A DNA stretch of 64,000 nucleotides from CBDANW01 sp965197825 (GTDB lineage: Bacteria; Acidobacteriota; Vicinamibacteria; Marinacidobacterales; DATDRI01). The stretch lies in the NCBI GenBank assembly GCA_965197825.1, contig CBDANW010000003.1:806001-870000 (forward strand), read 5' to 3'. Below, piece after piece: positions 19,810 through 28,409 of this stretch. The notes beneath the pieces are model-generated. The model made no database searches. It saw only the letters and a program-made list of their open reading frames with translations, and had not been told where the DNA came from. How positions within the stretch are numbered: the stretch's first letter is position 1; every line of letters begins with the position of its first letter. A program made the translations under genes and the position numbers.

Positions 19810-21162
19810 TTATGCTCGAATTACTGCCAGCACTTCGTCGCGGAGGCGCTTCATCTTGGCTTCTTCCAGCGCTTCCAGATTCAGCCGCAAGAACGGCTCC
19901 GTGTTCGAGGGTCGAACGTTGAAGTGCCAGTCGGGGTAGTCGACGGAAAGGCCATCCAGCTTGGAGATTCGGCCGTCGGAATAGCGCGATTCGAGCCGCT
20001 CCAGAACCGCGGGGACGTCTTTGATCTTGGAATTGATCTCTCCGGTGATGAAGTACTTCTGGCGCAGCGGGGCGAGAAGCTCGGAAAGCTTGCTACCCTT
20101 CTTCGACATCAGCTCCAATATGAGCAGCGCCGGTATCATTCCATTATCCGCGAAGTAGTTCTCGCGGAAATAGAAGTGCCCGCTGATCTCGCCGCCGAAC
20201 ACCGCGTTTTCCTCTCGCATCCTCTTCTTGATGAACGCGTGCCCGACACGGTTCATCAACGCGCGTCCGCCGAGATTCTTCACGATATCCTTGACAGCCC
20301 AGCTTGCGCGCACGTCGTAGAGGATGGTCGAGCCCGGCTCCTTCAGCAGAAAAGCCTCTGCTAGCAGGGCGGTGAGGAAATCACCGGGAACGAACGCTCC
20401 TTGATCGTCGATAAAGAAACAGCGATCGCCGTCTCCGTCCCACGCGATGCCCAGGTCGGCTTTTTCGGCGAGCACTCTCTCGATGATCGCTCGGCGGTTT
20501 TCTTCGACCAAAGGATTGGCCGCGTGGTTTGGAAAATTGCCGTCCGGATCGAAATACATCTCGACGCGCGGGAAGGGGAGATCGGAAAAGATGGCCGGTG
20601 CCACGGCGCCCGCCATTCCGTTTGCGGCATCCATGACGACGCGAAAGGGCTTCAAGACGTTCGGATCGATGAAGCTACGGACGTGCTTGACATAGTCCGG
20701 TAGAACATCCTTCTCGATGCGAGAGCCGCCCGGTTTGTCCGCCAGCTTGCGCCCAGAGAGGATCCACTCCTTGATTTCCCTGATGCCGGCGTCACCGGAC
20801 AGGGCGAGGGCACCCTCGCGAACCAGCTTGAATCCGTTGTATTCCTTCGGGTTGTGGGAAGCGGTGACCATCGCGCCGCCGTCGAGCTCGAAATAGGGAA
20901 CCGCGAAATAGACCATGTCCGTCGTGGTCATGCCGATGTCGATGACTTTGGCTCCCCCCGCCATGGCGCCTTCGCCGAAGGCCCGTGCAAACTCCGGTGA
21001 GGAGTCCCGCATGTCTCTTCCGACAGCGATGGATCTCGCTTGCAGGTATTCGATGAAGGCGCGGCCGATCTGCCGGGCCAGCTCGGGGTTGAGCTCGTCC
21101 GGGACAATTCCCCTAATGTCGTATGCCTTGAAGACTCCTGGTGACACCGATTCGCCGGACAC
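19810..21162 (-). CDS. phosphomannomutase / phosphoglucomutase
   Basis: This 450-residue alpha-D-phosphohexomutase has four domains. The phosphoserine loop is VTASHNPKEYNGFKL, the metal loop is WDGDGDRCFFID, the sugar-binding loop is GGEISGHFYF, and the phosphate-binding loop is near the C-terminus (RPSNTEPFLRLNLE). It interconverts hexose-6-phosphate and hexose-1-phosphate, feeding nucleotide-sugar synthesis. The neighbouring nucleotidyltransferase and dehydrogenase genes support a role in surface polysaccharide precursors. Mannose versus glucose preference cannot be read from the sequence. Confidence 0.93.
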   Translation of the reverse strand: MSGESVSPGVFKAYDIRGIVPDELNPELARQIGRAFIEYLQARSIAVGRDMRDSSPEFARAFGEGAMAGGAKVIDIGMTTTDMVYFAVPYFELDGGAMVTASHNPKEYNGFKLVREGALALSGDAGIREIKEWILSGRKLADKPGGSRIEKDVLPDYVKHVRSFIDPNVLKPFRVVMDAANGMAGAVAPAIFSDLPFPRVEMYFDPDGNFPNHAANPLVEENRRAIIERVLAEKADLGIAWDGDGDRCFFIDDQGAFVPGDFLTALLAEAFLLKEPGSTILYDVRASWAVKDIVKNLGGRALMNRVGHAFIKKRMREENAVFGGEISGHFYFRENYFADNGMIPALLILELMSKKGSKLSELLAPLRQKYFITGEINSKIKDVPAVLERLESRYSDGRISKLDGLSVDYPDWHFNVRPSNTEPFLRLNLEALEEAKMKRLRDEVLAVIRA

Positions 21163-21168
21163 CAGCGT

Positions 21169-22236
21169 TCATCCCTCCGCCTGGCTCAGTCGACTGAAAT
21201 CGGCCACCACCGACTTGTCCCCCAGAACCACGCCGCGATCCACCAAGGCATGCCTGCCGATATGAGTGTTTCTTCCCAGCAGGGAGCCGTGAACGCGCGC
21301 ATGCTCGCCGACGCGCACATTCGACCAGAGAACCGAGTCTGCAACCGTGGCTCCCTCTTCGATGAGGCAGTTTTTTCCCACCACCGCAAACGGCTCGATG
21401 CGGGCACCTCGTTTCACCGTGGATCCGGCGCCTATGAAGGCGGGACCCGCAACGCTCGATGGATCATCCACCGAGGCTTCGGCGTCGATGTAGATGCCGG
21501 ACGGTTTGCGCTCGAACCCTTTCAGCCGGGCGGCACCGCTCAGTATGTCTTGATGCGCCTTCAAGTACTTTTCCGGGGTGCCGATGTCGATCCAATAGCC
21601 GCGATGCACGTAAGCGTAGAACGGGATCTTCTCGCGCAGGAAAGTGGGGAACAGACCTCTTTCGAACGAGTAATTCTTGCCCACCGGGATATGGGCGAGC
21701 GTTTCGGGCTCGAGGATATAGATTCCGGCGTTGATAGTGTCGCAGGTGATTTCGTCGTAGCCGGGTTTTTCGAGAAAACGTCGTACGCTTCCGTCGGACT
21801 CCACCTCGACCAAGCCGTAGGCGGAAGGGTTTTCTACCGGCGTCAGAACGATCGTAGCCTGGGCCTTGGTCTTCTCGTGCTGCGCCAGGACTGCCGAGAG
21901 GTCGATGTCACTTAGCACATCGCCGTTGAAGACGATGGTGCGATTGGCGAGGAAGGGCTCCGCTTTCTTGACGGCACCGGCGGTGCCGAGCGGTTCCGGC
22001 TCCGTCGTGTACAGAATCTTGACGTCCAGATCGCTTCCATCGCCGAAAATCTTCTCGATCCGCCGCGGCTGATAGGAAAGCGAAAGGACGATTTCCGAGA
22101 TGTCCGATTGTCGTAACAGCTCGATTTGGAAGGAGAGGAAGGGGCGATCGAGGATGGGGACGATCGGCTTCGGCGTATGGAGGGTCAGCGGGCGCAGTCG
22201 CGTGCCCTTTCCGCCTGCGAGGATGACGGCCTTCAT
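21169..22236 (-). CDS. NDP-sugar pyrophosphorylase, mannose-1-phosphate guanylyltransferase type
   Basis: This 355-residue nucleotidyltransferase starts at ATG 22236, where the catalytic signature begins (MKAVILAGGKGTRLRPLTLH). The sugar-phosphate site has FNGDVLSDIDL and the EKPGYDE block. The C-terminal third is a left-handed beta-helix of hexapeptide repeats (VAGPAFIGAGSTVKRGARIE, then HARVHGSLLGRNTHIGRHAL). Family resemblance is to GDP-mannose-forming enzymes, but glucose-1-phosphate forms cannot be excluded. It is 6 bases from the mutase stop, forming a two-gene operon. A longer upstream frame runs into palindromic repeat D and is not coding. Confidence 0.88.
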   Translation of the reverse strand: MKAVILAGGKGTRLRPLTLHTPKPIVPILDRPFLSFQIELLRQSDISEIVLSLSYQPRRIEKIFGDGSDLDVKILYTTEPEPLGTAGAVKKAEPFLANRTIVFNGDVLSDIDLSAVLAQHEKTKAQATIVLTPVENPSAYGLVEVESDGSVRRFLEKPGYDEITCDTINAGIYILEPETLAHIPVGKNYSFERGLFPTFLREKIPFYAYVHRGYWIDIGTPEKYLKAHQDILSGAARLKGFERKPSGIYIDAEASVDDPSSVAGPAFIGAGSTVKRGARIEPFAVVGKNCLIEEGATVADSVLWSNVRVGEHARVHGSLLGRNTHIGRHALVDRGVVLGDKSVVADFSRLSQAEG

Positions 22237-22289
22237 GGTTTCTTGGTCGGAAGCCCACGATCGTTCAAGGAGAACCCCTCTCCGGCCCG

Positions 22290-22424
22290 TTCGACCGCCT
22301 TCCGCAGCGAGCCTGCCGAGCGGAGGGCTAGGCCGAAGGCCGAACTGCAACGAATGCCGCAACGAAGCCAGCACACAAAATGGCCTCGAGCTTTAGGCAA
22401 CGATCCACTGATACAGGACACTAG
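22290..22424. repeat. palindromic repeat family, truncated copy D
   Basis: Read in reverse, CTAGTGTCCTGTATCAGT (22424-22407) matches the left end of copy A, and similarity runs through GAGGCCATTTTGTGTGCTGG and the GGCCTAGCCCTCCGCTCGGC region to about 22290. The second half is absent. It lies between the divergent nucleotidyltransferase and dehydrogenase genes. Confidence 0.75.
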
Positions 22425-22488
22425 CACGCAGTTGCCGAGGGTTTCAAGCACCGAAGACAGTAAGCGCTTCAGATGCTATAGTATAGGA

Positions 22489-22517
22489 TTGACAGGTCTG
22501 GGTGGTGAGACTATACT
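22489..22517 (+). promoter_or_regulatory. sigma70-type promoter of the nucleotide-sugar dehydrogenase operon
   Basis: TTGACA (22489-22494), a 17-base spacer and TATACT (22512-22517) make a near-consensus promoter. The leader would be about 30 bases long before the GTG start at 22555. Confidence 0.8.
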
Positions 22518-22554
22518 CGCGCCGCTTCCATCGTCCCTAAAGAAAGAGAGTTTC

Positions 22555-23856
22555 GTGAAGGCTCAGGCCCTAGGGCAGAAGATTGCAGACAAGACGGTGC
22601 AGCTTGCGACCGTGGGCTTGGGGTACGTGGGCCTTCCTCTCTCGGTAGAGTTTGCCAGAGCAGGGATCCACGTCACCGGGATCGATATCGACCGCAACAA
22701 GATCGACGCGATCCGAAGCGGGGATTCGTACGTTCGAGACGTTCCTTCGTCCGCGGTGCGAAAACTGGTGAAAGAAGGCACGTTCTCGGCTACGTCCGAG
22801 TTCGATGTGCTGGCGGAAAAGGACGCGGTCATCATTTGTGTGCCGACCCCTCTGTCCAAGACCAAGGATCCCGATCTCTCTCTGGTGATCAACGCCGCGA
22901 CCGAGATAGCGAAAAGACTCCGCCCTGGCCAGCTCATCGTGCTCGAGAGCACGACCTATCCTGGCACCACGGAAGAGCTGATCCTCCCGAGACTAAAAGA
23001 AAGCGGTCTCCGCGTGGGGGAGGGTTTCTTTCTGGCTTTTTCTCCCGAGCGAGTCGACCCCGGCAATACGACATGGAACACCCGCAATACACCCAAGATC
23101 ATCGGCGGCATGACCCCGAACTGCCTGGAGGCGGCGTGCGCGCTCTACTCGCACGCCGTGGAACGAGTTATCCCCGTCTCGTCCACGCGAACTGCGGAAA
23201 TGGTGAAGCTCCTGGAGAACACCTTTCGAAGCGTGAACATCGGCTTGGTGAACGAGGTGGCTCTGATGTGCGATCGCCTCGGAGTCGACGTGTGGGAGGT
23301 AATCGACGCCGCGGCGACGAAACCGTTCGGCTTCATGCCGTTCTATCCCGGACCCGGCTTGGGCGGTCACTGCATCCCCATCGACCCGTTCTATCTATCC
23401 TGGAAGCTCAAGACTCTGAACTACCGGGCGCGCTTCATCGAGCTGGCCGGCGAAATCAACTCGGCGATGCCTTACTACGTGGTCAACAAGGTTCAGGACG
23501 CGCTGAACGAAAGACAGAAGAGTGTCAAGGGCTCGCGCATCCTGATTCTGGGGATGTCGTACAAGAAGGACAACGAGGACGTGAGAGAGTCTCCGGGGCT
23601 CGACATCTTGAGGATCTTGGAGCAAAAGGGGGCCCAAGTGAGCTATCATGACCCGTTGGTAGCGGAGCTGGAGCTCGATGGTAAGGTCTATCGCTCGGTC
23701 GAGCTCGACGATGCTCTGGGCTCGACTGACTGCGCGGTGGTCGTGACGGAGCACTCTTCGTTCGACATGGAAAGGATCGTCGCTCTAGCGCCGCTCTTGC
23801 TCGATACTCGGAACGCGACGAAGCAAATCCGTTCGGACAAAGTCTTGAAGATTTGA
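22555..23856 (+). CDS. nucleotide sugar dehydrogenase (UDP-GlcNAc/ManNAc type)
   Basis: This 433-residue NAD-dependent enzyme oxidises the C6 hydroxyl of a UDP-sugar to the uronic acid. The Rossmann motif is ATVGLGYVGLPLSVEFARAG, followed by VTGIDIDRNKIDAIRSG. The conserved middle has ESTTYPGTTEELI and the AFSPERVDPGN block. The catalytic Cys is in PGLGGHCIPIDPFYLSW. The C-terminal domain carries ILGMSYKKDNEDVRESP. I place the start at GTG 22555, after an AGAGAG-like ribosome site; the longer upstream frame reads through repeat D. It probably forms an operon with pgsA and the next gene. Confidence 0.92.
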   Translation: MKAQALGQKIADKTVQLATVGLGYVGLPLSVEFARAGIHVTGIDIDRNKIDAIRSGDSYVRDVPSSAVRKLVKEGTFSATSEFDVLAEKDAVIICVPTPLSKTKDPDLSLVINAATEIAKRLRPGQLIVLESTTYPGTTEELILPRLKESGLRVGEGFFLAFSPERVDPGNTTWNTRNTPKIIGGMTPNCLEAACALYSHAVERVIPVSSTRTAEMVKLLENTFRSVNIGLVNEVALMCDRLGVDVWEVIDAAATKPFGFMPFYPGPGLGGHCIPIDPFYLSWKLKTLNYRARFIELAGEINSAMPYYVVNKVQDALNERQKSVKGSRILILGMSYKKDNEDVRESPGLDILRILEQKGAQVSYHDPLVAELELDGKVYRSVELDDALGSTDCAVVVTEHSSFDMERIVALAPLLLDTRNATKQIRSDKVLKI

Positions 23857-23867
23857 ATCTGCGCCGC

Positions 23868-24434
23868 ATGACACTTCCGAATCTGCCCAACGGTCTGAGC
23901 CTGGGCCGAATTTTCCTAGTTCCTTTGCTCGTCGTCGTCCTGCTGACCCGCACCGAGGGCTGGCAGATTATCGGCGGGCTCATCGTTGCAGTGGCTGCTG
24001 TCACCGACTGGCTGGATGGGTATCTGGCACGGCGTCGTGGTCAGGTGACGACGCTGGGCATCATGTTGGACCCACTTGCCGACAAGATCCTCACTTCCGC
24101 GGCTTTTATCAGCTTGGTTCAGATGCAGATCGCCCCGGCGTGGATGGTGGTGGTGATCGTGGGGAGGGAATTTGCGGTGATGGGATTGAGGGGCATTGCC
24201 GTCACCCAGGGAGTCATCATTCCCGCCAGCGCCCTGGGCAAGTGGAAGATGCTGACCCAAGTCGTGACCATCTTGTTGTTGATCTTGGGAGAACGGTTCT
24301 TAGGTCCCTTCGCGGTTCTGGGCAAGACAGCCCTGGGAATCACGGTGGCGCTGGCGTTGATCTCGGGTGCCGACTATTTTCTGAAATACTACAAGAAGGT
24401 AGCGCGGGAGCTTCCTAGCGGCAGCCGCGCATGA
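23868..24434 (+). CDS. pgsA: CDP-diacylglycerol--glycerol-3-phosphate 3-phosphatidyltransferase
   Basis: This integral inner-membrane enzyme makes phosphatidylglycerol phosphate. The CDP-alcohol phosphatidyltransferase motif is complete: DWLDGYLARRRGQVTTLGIM followed by LDPLADKIL. Several hydrophobic segments are visible (IFLVPLLVVVLLT, IIGGLIVAVAAVTDW, VTILLLILGERF, LGITVALALISGA). ATG 23868 gives about 188 residues. A TTG at 23853 overlapping the upstream stop (TTGA) is an alternative start. The 3' end overlaps the next gene as ATGA. Confidence 0.92.
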   Translation: MTLPNLPNGLSLGRIFLVPLLVVVLLTRTEGWQIIGGLIVAVAAVTDWLDGYLARRRGQVTTLGIMLDPLADKILTSAAFISLVQMQIAPAWMVVVIVGREFAVMGLRGIAVTQGVIIPASALGKWKMLTQVVTILLLILGERFLGPFAVLGKTALGITVALALISGADYFLKYYKKVARELPSGSRA

Positions 24435-24841
24435 CGCGCAAGTCTCGCCCCTCGCCTGGTTCTCGCATCATCGCGTCGATACCGTTGGTTTATCTCGGCC
24501 CGGATGCGATGGAGGCCCTCGAAGAGGGGAGAGGTGTGCTGCTCGGAGCACAACGGCCCGGCTGGGTGGACGCCGTCCGCTTCAGCGCGGCGCCTGCGGG
24601 GTCGTGGACCGAGCTTGTCGAGCGACGCTTTCGTTCGCGACCTGCCTTGCAGCCAGTGGGTATCGTGATGCGCGGAAGCGAGCTTCGCCGCTTCGGGCAA
24701 GCGCTCGCTCGCGAGCTGGTTCCGGGGGATGTCGTGCTCACCGTGCCCGCTAAGTCTGCAAGGAGCGGGAAGCCTCGGGCCTACGTGAATCGGGGAGACC
24801 GCCTGGTGCCGGCGCGCCTAAAGATGTCGCGAATGGGCTGA
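24431..24841 (+). CDS. hypothetical protein
   Basis: This 136-residue basic protein begins with ATG overlapping the pgsA stop (ATGA), so it should be translationally coupled to pgsA. No signal peptide, membrane helix or cysteine motif is visible. The centre (EEGRGVLLGAQRPGWVDAVR) and the C-terminal half (ARELVPGDVVLTVPAKSARS) look like compact beta structure, but I do not recognise the family. Confidence 0.6.
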   Translation: MTRKSRPSPGSRIIASIPLVYLGPDAMEALEEGRGVLLGAQRPGWVDAVRFSAAPAGSWTELVERRFRSRPALQPVGIVMRGSELRRFGQALARELVPGDVVLTVPAKSARSGKPRAYVNRGDRLVPARLKMSRMG

Positions 24842-24858
24842 AGCCGAGTCGATTCGGT

Positions 24859-25983
24859 CTACTTCGCCTCGACTAGATCCCCTTGCGTCATGAAATCGTA
24901 CGCAATGGTGATCTTGGCGGTGGACGTTCTGGGGTGCACCGTCAACACCGCGAGCTCTCCAAGCACCTTCCGCGGGGCGTTGGGGTGGTTGTAATGGAAG
25001 ACCGTGAAGATCGTGCCCGGGATAACGCCTTCATTTTCCCCGACGTCGATGCTCACGAGGTTGCCGGTGGCGAAGCTTCCTAGCTCGATGATGTCGTCGA
25101 TAGAAGCGATGATGGTGCCCCGGTCCCGTCCGGTCTCCGGGGTCAATCGGGTAACGGGGTCCTGGTAGGGTACCAGCGGAACGGGGACGGGCTCGAAGGG
25201 AACCAGGTAGGCGTCCTTCACCGTATCACGACACGAGTGGGTGATCTGGGCGATGGCTGTCTCCTCTTGCACCGCGAGAATGACGAGCCACCCGGTGGTG
25301 TTGACGAGCCAGCCATGGCTCGTGTTGCGAACTCGGTCTCGCATGTAGTATTCGTCTCCGGCTTGGACGCCATCGTTTAGTCCGCGGTTTACATAAACGA
25401 TGTCGCCGGCGCTGACTGTGACCTTGACCTCGAATCCGTTCTCGCTCTCGAAGATTCGGAATCCCTCGTCTTCCCGCTCGCCGATGAACGCCGCACATTG
25501 GATCGTGTCCCCTTCGGATACGGGAAAAAGGCTGGGGCCGGTCGGGCCGCCGACGCCGGTGTCGGCGCGGTCCGCGCCCATTCCTTCGCCACCCTCGCCA
25601 CCCTCGCCACCACCGGGACCGCCAGCGCCGGGCTCCTCATCGGCGGCTCGAAGCACGTCCAGGTCCGGGATCACGAGCGGATCGCCGGGATAGATCCAGT
25701 GCGGGTCGGTGATGTAGCCGTTGGCATCCCAGAGCTGGGGCCACAGGAAAGGGTTCTGGAAATACGTATTGGCCAGGTCCCAAAGCGTGTCGCCGCGAAC
25801 GATGATGTGAAGTCTCGTTCCCTCGGGGTAAGAGTTCGGCGCTTGGTAGGGCGACCAATGTGGAGGGACGACGATCTCGCCTCCTTGCTGAATCTGATCG
25901 GGAGATTGCTGCGCTGAGGCCAGCGAGGCGCTCACCAAGACTGCAACCGCCCAAATACCTACCCGAGACGCTCGTGTGCTCAC
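24859..25983 (-). CDS. exported LysM-domain protein
   Basis: This 374-residue secreted protein has a signal peptide (WAVAVLVSASLASAQ) and one LysM domain at about residues 52-112 (HIIVRGDTLWDLANTYFQNP, then IYPGDPLVIPD). A Gly/Glu-rich linker follows (PGAGGPGGGEGGEGGEGMG). The second half is all-beta, with repeated short blocks such as AGDIVYVNRGLNDGVQAGD and IDVGENEGVIPGTIF. This architecture suggests a peptidoglycan-bound envelope protein. The sugar-nucleotide genes end just before it but on the other strand. A promoter with a dyad in its spacer lies upstream. Confidence 0.85.
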   Translation of the reverse strand: MSTRASRVGIWAVAVLVSASLASAQQSPDQIQQGGEIVVPPHWSPYQAPNSYPEGTRLHIIVRGDTLWDLANTYFQNPFLWPQLWDANGYITDPHWIYPGDPLVIPDLDVLRAADEEPGAGGPGGGEGGEGGEGMGADRADTGVGGPTGPSLFPVSEGDTIQCAAFIGEREDEGFRIFESENGFEVKVTVSAGDIVYVNRGLNDGVQAGDEYYMRDRVRNTSHGWLVNTTGWLVILAVQEETAIAQITHSCRDTVKDAYLVPFEPVPVPLVPYQDPVTRLTPETGRDRGTIIASIDDIIELGSFATGNLVSIDVGENEGVIPGTIFTVFHYNHPNAPRKVLGELAVLTVHPRTSTAKITIAYDFMTQGDLVEAK

Positions 25984-26023
25984 GATATACCTCCCCTAGG
26001 TTTGGAACCGGATCTTGAATAAT

Positions 26024-26053
26024 AAGGTAGCAGCAAGATCTCGCTGCTGTCAA
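26024..26053 (-). promoter_or_regulatory. promoter of the LysM gene with an operator-like dyad
   Basis: On the minus strand TTGACA (26053-26048) is followed after 18 bases by TACCTT (26029-26024). The spacer is filled by a 20-base dyad at 26029-26048, AGCAGC-N-AGATCT-N-GCTGCT, which is perfect apart from its two unpaired N positions. A protein bound there would block RNA polymerase. Confidence 0.5.
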
Positions 26054-26207
26054 GAGGTATTTCCTGGAAACGTTAAAGTTGTACTTGAGGGCTGGGGTGG
26101 ACCGAGAAGTCTTTAGGGCGTTTTAGGACCCCCGTCCGTCCGGCATTTTCCGGTGGTTTTCGACGTCATTCTCGAAGTCATCAAGTCCGTGAAGACTGTC
26201 AAAGCTG

Positions 26208-27023
26208 TCAAGGGTTACTGAGGGCGTCGTCAACCTTGGGTTGGAGAGTTCCCAGTCGTTCTTCCGCATCGTCCTTGAAGTCGCTAGTGGGGTAATTGTC
26301 CACGAGGCGTTGATAGTAGGGCAAGGCCTCGGACGGCTGACCGCACATGGTAAGCGCTTCCGCCAGCCGAAAGTGGACCTCATCGGCTCTGCTGAAAGTC
26401 GGGTAGTCCTCCACGACTCCTTTTAACCGAGCGATCGAGGCCCGGCAGTGCTTCCGGACCTTCAGGTAGAACTCTCCCACCCTGAATTCATGCTCTGCCA
26501 GAAGCTCGTGGCAGTCCCGGAGCAACTCTCTGCCTGTTTCTGCATAGGGGCTATTCGGGTACAGCTCGGTGAGCTTTTCCAGCTCCTCGACCGCGGTGCG
26601 TGTCGGATCTTGATCTCGATCCGCGTTGTGCCTCTGGCGGTAATAGGCGTAGGAGATTTGGTATTGGACGTAGTCGGCGCGAGGGTGGTTCGGGAAGAAC
26701 GTCAGAAGGTCCCGGTACCCGGCGATGGCAAGCACGAGGTTCCCCGCGCCCTTTTTATAGAAGTACGTGTCGGCGATGCCAATCCGGGCATCTCCAACGT
26801 ACTGGCTTCTGGGGAAGGTATCGACGAGCTGCTGGTAGAACCCGCGGGCGTCTTCCCAGTCTTCGGCTTCCTGTTGCGCTTGGCCGAGCTCCAGGAGCCT
26901 GAGATCGCCGCCTTCGCTCGAGAAATCCCGCACGGTGGTCTTCGGGCCACAAGCGGCACCGAAAAAGACCAGGAGGAGAAGCGACCCCGCCGCGATCGAT
27001 TTTCCGATTTTCACTCTCATCAC
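26208..27023 (-). CDS. bamD: outer membrane assembly lipoprotein BamD-like
   Basis: This 271-residue lipoprotein has a type II signal peptide (LLLLVFFGAAC, lipidated Cys near residue 25). TPR-like repeats follow: QAQQEAEDWEDARGFYQQLV, RDLLTFFPNHPRADYVQYQI, LEKLTELYPNSPYAETGREL and YYQRLVDNYPTSDFKDDAEE. Arrangement and length match BamD, the TPR subunit of the beta-barrel assembly machine at the outer membrane. It is minus strand, downstream of the epimerase gene. The nearby LysM protein is also an envelope protein. Confidence 0.88.
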   Translation of the reverse strand: MMRVKIGKSIAAGSLLLLVFFGAACGPKTTVRDFSSEGGDLRLLELGQAQQEAEDWEDARGFYQQLVDTFPRSQYVGDARIGIADTYFYKKGAGNLVLAIAGYRDLLTFFPNHPRADYVQYQISYAYYRQRHNADRDQDPTRTAVEELEKLTELYPNSPYAETGRELLRDCHELLAEHEFRVGEFYLKVRKHCRASIARLKGVVEDYPTFSRADEVHFRLAEALTMCGQPSEALPYYQRLVDNYPTSDFKDDAEERLGTLQPKVDDALSNP

Positions 27024-27051
27024 ACCTATGTTCTTCGGGGCGGAAGCCGCA

Positions 27052-28005
27052 TTATAGCCCAGCCCGCGCCTCGCGCGTCTGTAGCCAGGCCCACTCCGCC
27101 TCGAGCCCTTCTCGCAGGGTGACGTGGGGCCGATAGGCGAGATCCGTGCGCGCCGCGGTCGTGTCGGCGTAGGTGTCGCGCATGTCTCCTTTCTGAGAGG
27201 CCTCGCGGCGCAGGCGCAGCTTCGCCCCGGTGATATCTTCGATCTCCCGAATCACCTCGAGGAGCGAGACGCGCGCACCGCCACCGACGTTGTAGACGCT
27301 GCCCGGTCGGCCGCCCTCCGCAGCCGCGAGTGTCGCCTCAACCGCATCGCTCACATACGTGAAGTCTCTGGTCTGCTGGCCATCGCCATAGAGGGGGAAT
27401 TCTTCACCGTCGCGAGCGCTGCGGAACAAACGGTGGAATGCCATGTCGGGGCGCTGGCGGGGACCGTAGACGGTGAAGTAGCGAAGCCCGACGGTGCGCA
27501 CCTGATGGTTGGTCGAATACAGATAACAGAGTTTCTCGACCGCGAGCTTCGACACGCCGTAGGGTGAAACGGGACGGAGCGGGATAGACTCGGTCATGGG
27601 GAGCTCCGTCACATCTCCGTAGACGGAGGATGACGAGGCGTAGACAAAGGCCTTCGGAGGCTCGCGAACGGCCGCTTCCAGCAAACGCTGGGTGGCTAAA
27701 ATGTTGTTGTCGGTGTAAATGGAAAAATCTCGGCCCCAGCTTGCCCGCACCCCGGCCTGCGCCGCGAGGTGGTAGACCACGCCCACTTTTGCCAGCAAGG
27801 GTTCCAGGTCCATTTGCTGGATAGGCTGGTCGATGAGCGTGAACCGAGGCGAGCCAGTGAGTGACGACAGATTCGCCTCCTTCAGCTCCCGCGGATAGTA
27901 GTCCAGGAAACAGTCCACTCCGATGACTTCTTCACCCCGTTCGACGAGAGCTTCGGCAAGGTGGGAGCCAATAAATCCCGCGACTCCGGTGACCAGAACA
28001 CTCAT
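27052..28005 (-). CDS. NAD-dependent sugar epimerase (extended SDR)
   Basis: This 317-residue protein is of the GalE/UDP-glucuronate epimerase type. The NAD-binding motif is VTGVAGFIGSHLAEAL, the Ser of the catalytic triad is in VYASSSSVYGD, and YxxxK is PYGVSKLAVEKL. LRYFTVYGPRQRPDMAFHRL is typical of UDP-glucuronate or related epimerases. The C-terminal domain is complete. It begins with ATG overlapping the thioesterase stop. It could act on the uronic acid sugar made by the dehydrogenase at 22.6 kb, but this link is inference. Confidence 0.9.
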   Translation of the reverse strand: MSVLVTGVAGFIGSHLAEALVERGEEVIGVDCFLDYYPRELKEANLSSLTGSPRFTLIDQPIQQMDLEPLLAKVGVVYHLAAQAGVRASWGRDFSIYTDNNILATQRLLEAAVREPPKAFVYASSSSVYGDVTELPMTESIPLRPVSPYGVSKLAVEKLCYLYSTNHQVRTVGLRYFTVYGPRQRPDMAFHRLFRSARDGEEFPLYGDGQQTRDFTYVSDAVEATLAAAEGGRPGSVYNVGGGARVSLLEVIREIEDITGAKLRLRREASQKGDMRDTYADTTAARTDLAYRPHVTLREGLEAEWAWLQTREARAGL

Positions 28006-28397
28006 TGGATCAACCTCGCCAGCTCCTCCGGTAAGCGCTTCGGCCTGCCTCGGTCATCGATCGCCACGTGGACCGTGCTCCCGGTGGCCAGCAATTGCTC
28101 GTCCTCCGCACGGTGAACCTCATATTCGAACAGCAACCGCGCCCCTTTCGGCTGGAAAATTTTCGTCGTGACCCGTAGCAGGTCGTCGTAGCGCGCGGGC
28201 TTCAGGTATCGGCAGTGCGCTTCCACGACGGGCAGGGACACGACTTCGCGTTCGATCTTACGATAGCTCATGCCGAGCTCGCGGAGCAGATGAGATCGCC
28301 CGACTTCGAACCAATTCAGATAGTGGGCGTAGTAGGCGACCCGCATTTGGTCGGTCTCGCCATAACGGACGCGGATCTCGCAGGTGCTTTGGGCCAC
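28002..28397 (-). CDS. acyl-CoA thioesterase, YbgC/4HBT hotdog family
   Basis: This 131-residue hotdog-fold thioesterase has the YbgC opening (VRYGETDQMRVAYYAHYLNW) with the catalytic Asp in ETDQM. LPVVEAHCRYLKPARYDDLL and GARLLFEYEVHR complete the fold. YbgC enzymes hydrolyse short or medium acyl-CoA and usually accompany the Tol-Pal genes, which are not seen here. It overlaps the epimerase by four bases (ATGA type) and follows rpe by 12 bases. Confidence 0.9.
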   Translation of the reverse strand: MAQSTCEIRVRYGETDQMRVAYYAHYLNWFEVGRSHLLRELGMSYRKIEREVVSLPVVEAHCRYLKPARYDDLLRVTTKIFQPKGARLLFEYEVHRAEDEQLLATGSTVHVAIDDRGRPKRLPEELARLIQ

Positions 28398-28409
28398 GGC
28401 GGTTCGGAT

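Noticed and set aside
22126..22554. Long N-terminal extension of the nucleotide sugar dehydrogenase
   Set aside because: It reads through palindromic repeat D and the promoter; the conserved protein starts at GTG 22555.
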